NCBI GenBank assembly: GCA_030295235.1
Contig: AP026142.1
Location: forward strand, 372,001 to 436,000
Source: Fistulifera solaris
Lineage: Eukaryota > Bacillariophyta > Bacillariophyceae > Naviculales > Stauroneidaceae
DNA: 64,000 bases
Reading direction: 5' to 3'
Below the pieces are notes generated by a model, which saw only the letters and a program-made list of their open reading frames with translations, was not told where the DNA came from and did not search any database. Below, in pieces: positions 22,249 through 32,125 of this stretch. Numbering within the stretch: position 1 is the stretch's first letter; each line of letters starts with the position of its first letter. The position numbers were made by a program, and so were the translations under genes.

Positions 22249-22506
22249 ATGTTGACGCTCATGAAAACTTTCTTTTTTCTTGTTGTGACGTTTGTGGCGA
22301 CCTCGGCCGAAATTCAAGCCACAGTGAACCGACTGGATTGTGAAGATGCCCACGACGGGTTGACGGTGCACTGCCAATTTGCGCTCGAACGCAAAGCGCA
22401 TCGCAAGAATCTCGATACATGCATTCACATTGGCAAGGAATCCTTTTGCGTCGAAGCCAAAATACAAACACTCATTCGGAAAATGCACGGCTATGACGAT
22501 CTCTAA
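22249..22506 (+). CDS. Small secreted cysteine-containing protein, unknown
   Basis: 85 aa. MLTLMKTFFFLVVTFVATSA is a clean signal peptide. The mature peptide of about 65 residues has four cysteines (in RLDCED, VHCQF, DTCIHI and SFCVEA), enough for two disulfides, and mixed charge. No family recognised. A start at the second Met (MKTFFF) is equally plausible. It lies alone in a 1-kb spacer between the charged protein and H2A copy 2. Confidence 0.55.
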   Translation: MLTLMKTFFFLVVTFVATSAEIQATVNRLDCEDAHDGLTVHCQFALERKAHRKNLDTCIHIGKESFCVEAKIQTLIRKMHGYDDL

Positions 22507-22624
22507 AGCCCAAGGGGAGCGACGAAACGCCTTGCAGTGTTGAAAACAAGTTGAACCTCACACGCCTCCTGGCTTGAAGAAGAAAGTACGTGTTTCTCTT
22601 ATATCCAGCATAAGTGGATAAATT

Positions 22625-22788
22625 ATGATAAATGATAACAATAATTTGGGTTATCAAACATTTTTAATCGACCATGAAGTTGATGCGGTAGCGGACGTCC
22701 TTTATCGGAACGGTGAAAAAGGAATCCGTTACGAAGATTTATTCTTACTAGTCTACGAAAGTTTAGTTCCTCAAATTCACAGCACGGA
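22625..22788 (+). other. Open frame ending at the edge of the H2A duplication
   Basis: The frame from 22625 has a protein-like stretch (DHEVDAVADVLYRNGEKGIR, LLVYESLVPQIHS) and then runs into the H2A 3' UTR block that begins at 22789. It could be a gene end cut by the duplication or simply chance. No domain recognised. Confidence 0.2.
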
Positions 22789-22804
22789 CTTTGTTGGTTT
22801 GGGT

Positions 22805-22820
22805 GGAAGTTAAAACTTCC
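22805..22820 (-). terminator. Histone-type 3' hairpin after H2A copy 2
   Basis: The minus strand reads GGAAGT-TTTA-ACTTCC with AAACC and ACCCA flanks, identical to copy 1. Confidence 0.85.
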
Positions 22821-22892
22821 GGTTTGGTAGGGAAACGAGGCATACGCTCGACTCCAACAGTAGGAACTGCACACACCAAGTTGCTTAGCTTC

Positions 22893-23270
22893 TTACTTGG
22901 TAACAGTCTTCTTGGGCAACAAGACGGCGTGAATGTTGGGCAACACACCTCCCGAGGCAATGGTGACTCCTCCCAACAACTTGTTCAATTCCTCGTCGTT
23001 CTTCACGGCCAAAGTGATGTGACGGGGAACAATACGAGTCTTCTTGTTGTCACGAGCGGCGTTTCCGGCCAACTCCAAGATTTCAGCGCACAAGTACTCG
23101 AGCACAGCGGCCAAGTACACGGGAGCTCCGGCACCCATACGAGTCGCGTACTTTCCTTGACGCAAGTAACGTCCGATACGACCGACGGGGAACTGCAAGC
23201 CGGCCTTGGAGGAGCTGCTGGTGGATTTCTTGTCTCCGCGGCCTCCCTTTCCTTTTCCTTTTCCAGACAT
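22893..23270 (-). CDS. Histone H2A (copy 2)
   Basis: 125 aa, intact, with a protein identical to copy 1 (13206-13583). The codon differences seen are silent (for example near the GKGKGGRG tail and the GAGAPVY segment). It is divergent from H3, with 412 bp between the ATGs. Identity extends beyond the coding region into both UTRs, which points to recent duplication or ongoing gene conversion with copy 1. Confidence 0.97.
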   Translation of the reverse strand: MSGKGKGKGGRGDKKSTSSSSKAGLQFPVGRIGRYLRQGKYATRMGAGAPVYLAAVLEYLCAEILELAGNAARDNKKTRIVPRHITLAVKNDEELNKLLGGVTIASGGVLPNIHAVLLPKKTVTK

Positions 23271-24093
<823 letters not shown>

Positions 24094-24134
24094 GTTCGTT
24101 ACTCCATGTTCCTCGACATGAGGTAATCCAAACC

Positions 24135-24150
24135 GGAGGTCTTTACCTCC
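24135..24150 (+). terminator. Histone-type 3' hairpin after H3
   Basis: GGAGGT-CTTT-ACCTCC with AAACC and ACCCA flanks, 41 nt after the H3 stop. Confidence 0.85.
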
Positions 24151-24280
24151 ACCCAAACAAACAAAGACACATTTTACATCGATGATTCGAAAACTTGTTC
24201 CATGTGGTATTTGAAAATTTCTACGATTGTCGTTAAAGTTTTTGACTTAGTAAACTTGAATCAATAATATCACTCCCACC

Positions 24281-24982
24281 TTACAAGACTTCGTCAGTGA
24301 TCCAGCGTATCACCTCAGTCTGCATGTCATCTTCATCATCACTTTTTACTATTTTCACATGCATGCCCTCTCCATCGTGTCTTTCTTTCGTTCGCAAGGC
24401 TCCCTTCCAATAAATATCGTTGTCGTTTTGAGTCGCTAAAATCATCATTGGGACGGATCCGGGTTCTAATCGCATGGTCCAATGTGCATAATGCTCCACG
24501 TAGTCATTGAATAAGGAAAGCGACTCACTCGTGGTTGCATAATAATAATGCTCGAGTGCCTGGACACTTTCGCCATGGTCCAGTGGCAAAGGATCAACCA
24601 TGATCAGGCCCTGAAGCGGCAACGACTCGAGATAAAATTGTGCCAACCACGAAATCATGGGACCCCGACTCAACAGGACCACATGGGGAGCGATGCCATG
24701 GGACAGATCGTTCGATAGTTCTCGAAGTGCCGCATCAAAATCATCATTGGCTGTGATGGAACATTGAGCAAAGGAAAATCCATGCTCCTGGACCAAACTC
24801 GGACGCCACGTATTCCAAGACTGCGAATTAAAACCTTCGTCTTCGGCCAAGACAATGGTGCAAGGTCGTTCCGGGACGAGACTCGTCAGGGCGGGCTCTT
24901 CCATCAGTGTCAACAGATTTCGACGGATGAGGGGAACGCATTTGGGGAAGCTTCGCGATAGCAGGGAGACAGGATACAGCAT
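24281..24982 (-). CDS. Putative alpha/beta-hydrolase-like protein
   Basis: 233 aa. The basic N-terminus (MLYPVSLLSRSFPKCVPLIR) could be a mitochondrial presequence. The sequence alternates strands and helices in the order of an alpha/beta-hydrolase: CTIVLAEDEGF, then HVVLLSRGPMISWLAQFYL at the nucleophile elbow position, GLIMVDPLPLDHGE, and VPMMILATQNDNDIYW before a late His. The elbow reads S-R-G-P-M rather than GxSxG, so catalysis is doubtful. Family assignment is by fold pattern only. It is tail to tail with H3. Confidence 0.5.
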   Translation of the reverse strand: MLYPVSLLSRSFPKCVPLIRRNLLTLMEEPALTSLVPERPCTIVLAEDEGFNSQSWNTWRPSLVQEHGFSFAQCSITANDDFDAALRELSNDLSHGIAPHVVLLSRGPMISWLAQFYLESLPLQGLIMVDPLPLDHGESVQALEHYYYATTSESLSLFNDYVEHYAHWTMRLEPGSVPMMILATQNDNDIYWKGALRTKERHDGEGMHVKIVKSDDEDDMQTEVIRWITDEVL

Positions 24983-25659
24983 CGTTTTTCGTCCGAACGT
25001 TTTTGTTCATAAGCAACTGCTTTCTGTAGTTTCAAGCGCGCTGACAAATCGCCTCTAAGAATATATATAAAGCATGTTTATGTTCGGCCAGAACGCTTCT
25101 TAATTATCAAAAGGTAACACTAACAAAAGTTTAATTACAACAATGAAAAAGTGCACTTCTGCCAACGACTCTCAAGACTCCTCACCTCGCACCTTGAGTC
25201 ACTCGTTGCTCAACGGAATAGAGCATTGACGTACAGACTGGAAATGTCGTTGTGTATGATATCTAGAGTAAAGTGTACCGTACCGGCTTGAGTACCGCTT
25301 ACCCCTCGCCTCAACCCTCAACGCTCTCGTCGACCGCGACGAGACGACGACGAGACGAGGGACGCCAGAAAAGACGAAGGGACCTTGGCGGTCCATTGAC
25401 GTCGTTACGAAGCAAATAGATAAAAAAATTAACCCCGATGCTTCGCGAAACAAATTCAAACTATTGCGTTTAGATAATTTTGCTCCCCAAAAGTCTGATC
25501 AGAGAGCTGAGCGTGCGGTATCGGTTGCAGAAAGTAGGTGACGATACGTTTTCGTTTGAAAGGAGCGATCTAGACTCCTGAAGATTTCAGTCTCTTTCTC
25601 ATCGAGAAGTTTTCTTTTGGGGAAATTTTATCACTTTTCCAATAGAGTGAGATATAATA
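24983..25659. other. Intergenic, divergent promoter region
   Basis: Between the hydrolase-like gene and the kinase gene. It holds a CGACGAGA-type repeat patch at about 25329-25360 and GTACCG repeats near 25277-25300. No gene seen. Confidence 0.4.
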
Positions 25660-27574
25660 ATGGGGCAAGAAGCATCGCTACCGCAAGGGGTTGAAAATGG
25701 CGACGAAAATTTAGAACAAATGGCGCGGGCGCCTCCTTCGGCGGTCGATCCGTCGCTGCCTCCACCACCACCGCCGCCGCCTCCCCGCAGTGGCAGAAAA
25801 CTAATCAACTCCATGTTTCGGTCGGGTCAATATCAGCAGCAGCAGCACCACCAGCAGGGGGATTTGGATCTCAACAATGAAAGTGGATTGCATCCAGGTG
25901 AAACGGATCAGGAACAAGATGAAACTCGACCACCGACAACGAATGAACCGCAGCCGATTTCTACTTCTTTACCCAATAATGAAAAACCCTCGCCACGAAA
26001 GACTATTTTTCCGGGAGGAAAAAATTTAATCAACTCAATGAGGAACTTATCGCTACGATCCAAACCCAAGGTCGCGGCCGAAGCAGCAGATTGGGAGAAA
26101 CAATGGGACGAGGATGATGAAGATTCCTCCGACGACGAAGAGGAGGAAGTCGGTCCACTGCACTTCCAAGATCAGCCAGTGGAAGAGGATACCAAGCTGC
26201 CGGCACAGTCTTTACCAGAGAATCAGGACGTTAGTGTAGTATCCACTGACGATGCTTTAGAATGGGACACGGCGGTACGGCAAGATCTGGAAGAGAAACC
26301 AGACATACAAATGTTCTTGCCAATGCTTCGTGTTCTCGGCAAGGGTAGTTTCGGGAAGGTAATAATTTGTTTATTCATCGTCTTTGAAGACACCTCGATG
26401 ACGGTCGGCTAACAGTTTTGTCAAACACCAGGTTGTACTTGTACAAAAGAGAACGGGAAAAGATCGCGGTGGCTTGTATGCCATGAAGATCCTACGAAAA
26501 TCGCACTTGGTAAAACGGCGTCAGATTGAACGAACAAAAACAGAGAGAAAAGTGCTATCTCTCGTCAATCATCCTTTCATAATGAAACTCCATTTTGCTT
26601 TCCAATCAGAAGACAAACTTTATTTGGTACTCGATTACTGTCCGGGTGGTGAACTCTTTTTTCACTTGTCGCGCTTTCGACGGTTCCCCGAGAGGGTAGC
26701 GCGATTTTTTTCTGCAGAGTTGTTACTGGCTATCGGGCACATACACAAACGCGGCATTATTTTTCGTGACATGAAACCTGAAAATGTTTTACTAGATGCG
26801 GATGGAAACGTAAAGCTCGGAGATTTTGGACTCGCAAAGTGTGGAATAGTGCACCCTTTGGAAGGGGCTCTTTCTATGTGCGGTACACCGGAGTATATGG
26901 CGCCTGAGGTTTTAGCACAAGCCGGACATGGTTTTTGCGTTGATTACTGGGGACTAGGAATGATACTTTACGAAATGATGACAGGTCTACCACCGTGGTA
27001 TACCACAGATCGAGCGAAACTGTTTCGCAAACTGAAAAGCGCACCACTGGATATTCCTTCTTCTTTTAGTGCCCAGGCGGCAAGTTGTGTGAGTGGATTG
27101 CTCGAACGAGATCCACGGCGGCGCCTGGGAGTATTAGGAATTCGCTCGGCCATGGAACACCCGTTTTTCCGTAATGTTAATTGGAGAGCGTTATACGCCA
27201 GACGAGTCGAGCCGCCGATACGACCCTGTGAAGGCTGGAAGTCACCAGAATCCATTCGGTACAACGAAGAGATGGGCGACCAGGCATCTGTCGATGATTT
27301 TGCTGCTATCGAAGAAATCAATGCTTGTGATTTGGATGCTGCGGTTAAAAACTTCGAGAATCAATTTACGCGAATGCCTGTAGAGTCAGAAGATCATGGA
27401 AGTCAACATCAAGCGGAAGAAGTAGCCGCTTTATCTGAACTAAATGCAGATACATTTCGAGGATTCTCTTACGATGGGAAAGAACATCCGCTTGAAATTT
27501 TGAATCAAGACAGTTCGACTTCACTCGGGTCGACTGGTCCGGCTCATCAAGTTCAGCCTCATACTCTCGATTGA
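25660..27574 (+). CDS. AGC-family serine/threonine kinase (S6K/Akt-like C-tail)
   Basis: 613 aa in two exons, 25660-26358 and 26432-27574, with a 73-nt intron (GTAATA...ACCAG) that falls inside the glycine loop (LGKGSFGKV). The kinase domain has YAMKIL (VAIK lysine), FRDMKPENVLL (catalytic loop, Phe replacing Tyr/His), DFGLAKCG, SMCGTPEYMAPEVL and DYWGLGMILYEM. The C-tail has a turn motif FTRMPVESE and a hydrophobic motif TFRGFSYDG, as in S6K and Akt, so regulation by PDK1 and TORC-type kinases is likely. The 225-residue N-terminus has no PH domain. It starts MGQEAS (myristoylation pattern), contains a run of nine prolines, a Gln/His patch and two KLINSM/NLINSM motifs, and is acidic before the kinase. 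Confidence 0.93.
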
Positions 27575-27880
27575 AGCTACGCCGAGAGCTGACAAACCAT
27601 GCTTATCATTGGACTGCACTTAGTGAAGATTATTCCTACCTTAAACGCCCTTTTCCGGTTGCATCACCTTGAATCAAGTAGACTATTACAAGATTGTTAA
27701 TGAACTTAAAGTGTATAAACGAACGGTGGATTGCACCAATGATCGTGGTTTGCTGGGTATTGCGTTGATAGGACGATAGCCTAGCTTCACACCATTGAAG
27801 TGCTGTACAGCTTAGGTCAAAGCGATAACAATCAACAAATCCAATAGCGTGCTATTACTATGTACACTGCGAAGCGTATG
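27575..27880. other. Intergenic between convergent genes
   Basis: 3' ends of the kinase and the first RING gene; nothing else seen. Confidence 0.4.
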
Positions 27881-28552
27881 CTACACATCCTCTAGTTGAC
27901 TAGTCTGCTCGCCCAAAAGGATGCGATTCAGTGCTGCCCTCGTCATGATTCCGCTTCGACAGTTGGGGCACTCGATGTTACTCTTTCTTGTGACAGAGGA
28001 CATCCACTCGCAAATACAGTTGCTATGAAACAAATGATGGCAATTCGGGGTCTTGAACACGCTTTCGCCGGGTATCAGTTCGTGGATGCAAATTGAGCAA
28101 AGCACAGTCGAGCTATCTGTTTGGGGGCATTCTTCTTCATCCTCGCGTCGCGTCTCTTCTAGTTTTCGGTTCACACGCTGGCTGATGTCGCGATGATCTT
28201 TGAGCTTGCACTCTTTTATTGTTTCGACCGAGAGGTGAAACAAAGAAAGTGTATTCATTAGTCTTTCCTTGCGAACTCCACTAGGCACTGCTTCAACACT
28301 ATGCATTATGATTCTCTGCTCATCGTCATTCGAAGAGTCTCTCGTAGGTATGGTTCGCCGGTGATACCAGGGACATAAGCTTCGTATTAAATCAACACGC
28401 GCACGTTCGTGTTCATTCAAAATACAACAATCAATCAAGATGTTGGTCCCAAAGCGCAGGATCACCATACCAATCATCAGAGTCATGATGGCTGCTAAAA
28501 TAAGTAAAGCCTCTTTCGTCTTTTCGTGATCAGCTGTATCACTGGTGTTCAT
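27881..28552 (-). CDS. Membrane-anchored RING-H2 protein (E3 ligase-like), copy 1
   Basis: 223 aa from the Met at 28552, chosen because its paralogue starts at the matching place. One transmembrane helix near the N-terminus (LLILAAIMTLMIGMVILRFG) is followed by a cytosolic linker and a C-terminal RING-H2: CSICIHELIPGESVFKTPNC, HHLFHSNCICEW, then ECPNCRSG. Such proteins transfer ubiquitin to membrane-associated substrates. It is about 50% similar to the next gene, sharing linker phrases (VxAVPSGVRKERLMNTLxLxHxS). A longer N-terminus is open to 28795 but looks non-coding. Confidence 0.85.
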   Translation of the reverse strand: MNTSDTADHEKTKEALLILAAIMTLMIGMVILRFGTNILIDCCILNEHERARVDLIRSLCPWYHRRTIPTRDSSNDDEQRIIMHSVEAVPSGVRKERLMNTLSLFHLSVETIKECKLKDHRDISQRVNRKLEETRREDEEECPQTDSSTVLCSICIHELIPGESVFKTPNCHHLFHSNCICEWMSSVTRKSNIECPNCRSGIMTRAALNRILLGEQTSQLEDV

Positions 28553-29523
28553 TTTCAAGGGGAAAAGCCCGCCAGGTCCCAAGCAGCAATGAATCTTAAT
28601 CGAGCAGAAGCTTACACCGAACACGTTGCTACGTGAATAACGGATGAAATCATTAGGTAACGTCCGAAAACTTCTCTGCTTTCCCGTCTGCTTATCACGT
28701 TCTTGTAATGGCGAGGAACAGATAGGAATTAACTCCGATGAACATCCATAAATAGCAGCAATAGAATTGCCGGCCGTCTCATGACATTCTCGCATTTTCC
28801 GCGTGACGCATCGCTTCGTTGTTTAGTTCTTCTTCACCATACCTGGTACACAAATCGATATACTCGAGCGAGTACCGGGTTTCTTCGTCCTTCGACGAAG
28901 TGCTTGCAATCTAGCTTCCCTAGCTTCTAGCTTTTCGTCTACATTGATGTATCGTTGGAATCTACGTTTTCCAATACTTTTCGGCTGTTTGCAATCATAA
29001 GTCTACACCCTAGCTAGGTTGGGGGGAGAGTGTGACGAAGGGGCGTCGTTGACGCCTAGAAAAAAAGAAACAGAGAAGTTATAGATTGATGGCACGCTTT
29101 CTGATTGAAAGGAAAACTGCTTGCAGTTCGCGAAATGTTATCATTGTTTGCTTTGACATCTTGAGAGAGGCACGATGTACACAGTTTATGACTTCTTGAT
29201 TCTATACGTAATCATCGGCAGCCGTCTTATGTGACGTCGCTTGACTTAGCTTTCGGTCCACTTTTTGTTCAGCAGTCTCTAATTTATTCCGATCTCTATC
29301 CACACCAGTGTCTCAAAGCAGCTTTCGCGTCCGTGCTTTCAACCCTACCAGTATAGCTCTCTAACATTCAATAATATTTCTCGCTTTCTTTGCTTAATAC
29401 ATAGCTTCCTGTGAATAAGGATTAAATGGATAAAACCGACACACTGATCTCTGTAGTTGTTTATTCTGAAGCAGCAGCAACAGCAACCCCAAGCCATGGC
29501 GACGCAGCGCTGCGTCCGATTGA
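28553..29523. other. Intergenic, no gene recognised
   Basis: About 970 bp between the tandem RING genes. It contains TAGCTT-type short repeats at 28911-28940 and a TACCTGGTAC palindrome half near 28838. No open frame is convincing. Confidence 0.4.
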
Positions 29524-30177
29524 TTACACGTCTTCCGGCTCAAATTGTCCACCGAGATAAACACGGTTCAGCGCTCTCCTTGTGATGATGGTGCTGCGAC
29601 AGTTCGGACATTCGATGTTCTCACCCCCGCTTTGAATCACCATCCATTCACCTATGCAATTCCGATGAAACAAATGATGACAGTGTGGGGTTTTAAAGAC
29701 ACTGTCGCTAGGCTTAAGCTCCTGAACACAAATAGAACAATCCGTGTTTTTCATGGTGGGCCGCATGTTGTCGTCTTCTTTTCTTATAGTTCTCTCTTGG
29801 TCGTTTGATCCTTCTCCATGTTCTCTTTGAAGACCCATTTCAAGGCCTTGCTTTTCCTTTTCTTCGGTTGAAATGTGAACGAGAGGCAACGCACGGATCA
29901 GTCTATCCTTGCGGATACGACTGGGGACAGTTTCGACATCTTGTACTGTGATGGGTCTTTCCCGAGTCGAAACTTCGTGTCGTGGCTGGTTTCGCCGATG
30001 GCACCATTGGCATAGTTTACACGTTCGCGCTTGCGGTTCGTCGTCCGAAATACAGTGCTCCACTAAACAACTTGTACCGTACCGATAGAATACAAAGCCG
30101 ATCAGAACGCCTATCGCACCTGCGGCAATCATGACAATCTCCTCAACTTTTCGGTCTTCTGCTTCATTCGCTGACAT
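29524..30177 (-). CDS. Membrane-anchored RING-H2 protein, copy 2
   Basis: 217 aa from the Met at 30177. A transmembrane helix (IVMIAAGAIGVLIGFVFYRY) is followed by a charged linker (KVEEIVMIAA upstream, RKDRLIRALPLVHIS after it). The C-terminal RING-H2 has CSICVQELKPSDSVFKTPHC, HHLFHRNCIGEW and ECPNCRST, and ends RRALNRVYLGGQ. Same strand, order and C-terminus as copy 1, hence a tandem duplication that has since diverged. Confidence 0.88.
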   Translation of the reverse strand: MSANEAEDRKVEEIVMIAAGAIGVLIGFVFYRYGTSCLVEHCISDDEPQARTCKLCQWCHRRNQPRHEVSTRERPITVQDVETVPSRIRKDRLIRALPLVHISTEEKEKQGLEMGLQREHGEGSNDQERTIRKEDDNMRPTMKNTDCSICVQELKPSDSVFKTPHCHHLFHRNCIGEWMVIQSGGENIECPNCRSTIITRRALNRVYLGGQFEPEDV

Positions 30178-31106
30178 CCTGGCAAATGGAATTGTGTTTA
30201 TTTGGCGTGAAATACGAAAGCCTGGAGAAAATCTCACAAATAAGAGCTGTCGGACTGATCAAAGAGCTGGTAATACGAAGTTCTCTTACTGACGGTTAAC
30301 GTGATTATTCCGCGATTATTCGCGTCGTGCGAAACCGAGCCAAGGTATGCTGCTGCAAATGAATTACAAGGGTATTTCTATTTCTAAAAAAACGATCGCT
30401 GCGGTCGGCTGTGTGTTTCATTTTTGGAAGGAATTATCATCATCGAAAATCCTTTTCCAACTTTCAACCACGACTCAAACCACACGGACGAAGACGTACC
30501 ACCCCACAAGGAGCTGCCTGCGACAGGGTGCGACAGGGTGATTCCAATCCGAAAAGTTCCACTTTTCGCTTTGACATTGGGGGGGAGTCTGAGGGGGGGG
30601 CCATTTCTCGCCAAAAATTAGGACTTAAGGACTTACCCTCTGGCGCAATGTATGCTAATGACCTCGCTACAGGCATCCCAGCTTCTGGTTATGCCACAGT
30701 CAAAATTTCAAAATAAAAAAATAGCACAGTATACTACCGACGAGAAAATGAATTGATAAAAATGTCTACACAAAGGAGGTATAGAGTTTTTAACAGTACA
30801 AATTATGTTTCCGTTAATTCCCATGTGTTTTATTATCTTCTCCTGGAGCACGTATTTGATATACAGAGTCGCTCGATGTGGTCGCCAATTTTTTATTCTT
30901 GTATTCTTTGTAGGGCCAAATTGTAGGACCGTTGCACTTAATCTCGCCGCCTATTACGTTGCGACGCACGACACACGTCAACAAAGGACGAAATCCCGAC
31001 ACGAGTTGTCACCGCCATTCGCGGCACACTGTAAGGCTAAAACAATAAGTATTCAAATTGACGTCGTAATATTGAATGCCTATCATGGTATCTCAGAGAA
31101 GACTAA
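30178..31106. other. Gene-poor spacer
   Basis: Short open frames on both strands (for example 30411-30716 and 30805-31110) lack recognisable domains. Contains a G-rich run near 30579-30600. Confidence 0.4.
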
Positions 31107-31703
31107 ATGATATCAAAGAGGAGTGCAAAGTACGAACCTCATTACGGTTGCACACAGAGCGACGGATATTTGCAAAGCGCAATGATAAAAGCGTGTTGCG
31201 TGTGCGACGTTCTTCTCCACGAAGCCAACTCCGACGTAATTTCTAAGGATTCTTTTTTATCAAGGGAATGGCAAAAGAAGACCAATATTCCTGGTGCTTC
31301 GAAGACATTTTTTCACGAAGAGTATTCGGTTCCTCCATAGCGAGTGTTTAAGCTCTCTTCAAAGGACAGAAAGGCTATTGCAAAGCTTACTATATCGCCA
31401 AGAAGCGTAGTCACAAAACCCAAAGGAGTTGTCACCCTCTCTATCTGCAAGCGATGCAAGAATGCCAAGGACCAACCAAAGTGTTCCATTGTTGACCTTC
31501 CGATTGGCCATACTCCCTCAGTAATGGAGTATCTAAATGACGTCGAGCTTGCTTTACTCAGTATAGGACGTGTCTCAGGAAACATCTTTCAAATCTTTGC
31601 TGGATCTCATCAATCAATTAAACTATTCAATCATTTTTGTGACGTGCGCTGTATTTCTCTGGAAAAACATGTTCCGCTAACAATACTTGATCGAGATTTT
31701 TAA
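31107..31703 (+). mobile_element. Helitron-like relic (helicase-like N-terminal region)
   Basis: Two adjacent reading stretches in the same frame, 31107-31340 and 31344-31703, are separated by a single in-frame TAG. The first has a Cys pair (ACCVCDVLLHE). The second has CKRCKNAKDQPKCSIVDLPI and DVELALLSIGRVSGNIFQI, resembling the zinc-binding and helicase-like N-terminal region that accompanies Helitron Rep/helicase proteins. No Rep motifs, helicase domain or Helitron termini were found, and a stop precedes the first stretch, so this would be a short degenerate fragment. Recognition is by pattern memory only. Confidence 0.45.
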
Positions 31704-32019
31704 ACAGGTCTAAATCAACGACAAAATCATTGGCTGCCATGACCACGCAATATCTATCGATGAATACACAGTTGACTTTGATATTCGATTGCGTGCAAGT
31801 GCAAGTGGTTGTGCTGCCTGCTGCCTGCCTAATGTAGCTGATGTGCCGCAACACACCAGGTTCCGTTATTTTTCCTCACATTCACATCGTTACCATACTA
31901 TTTCTCTAGTTATTGTCAGGCGCTACCGGTATGACAGTTTGCTGGATTTCTTACGTTACACTCATCACTCCTCTAGTAAGTAGCCTACAAAGTACTGGTA
32001 AGACTATCTCCGTCTGCTG

Positions 32020-32042
32020 CTACCAGGTACTGTACCTGGTAG
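32020..32042. repeat. 23-bp palindrome CTACCAGGTAC/T/GTACCTGGTAG
   Basis: Perfect 11-bp arms around one base. It lies in the spacer downstream of the dehydrogenase gene. Partial versions of the same GTACCTGGTAC core occur elsewhere in intergenic DNA of this window. Confidence 0.85.
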
Positions 32043-32125
32043 TGCGTTGTACTTGTACTTCTTGCTCCGTACCGTGCAGCGTAACTTTTCCGCCTCCCAG
32101 GCGTGAGCCACAATTCAAAGATCTA

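Noticed and set aside
28553-28795. 81-residue N-terminal extension of the first RING protein
   Set aside because: The paralogue starts at the equivalent inner Met, and the extension has no matching sequence there.
30805-31110. 101-residue frame near the Helitron-like relic
   Set aside because: No recognisable motif; likely random in AT-rich spacer.
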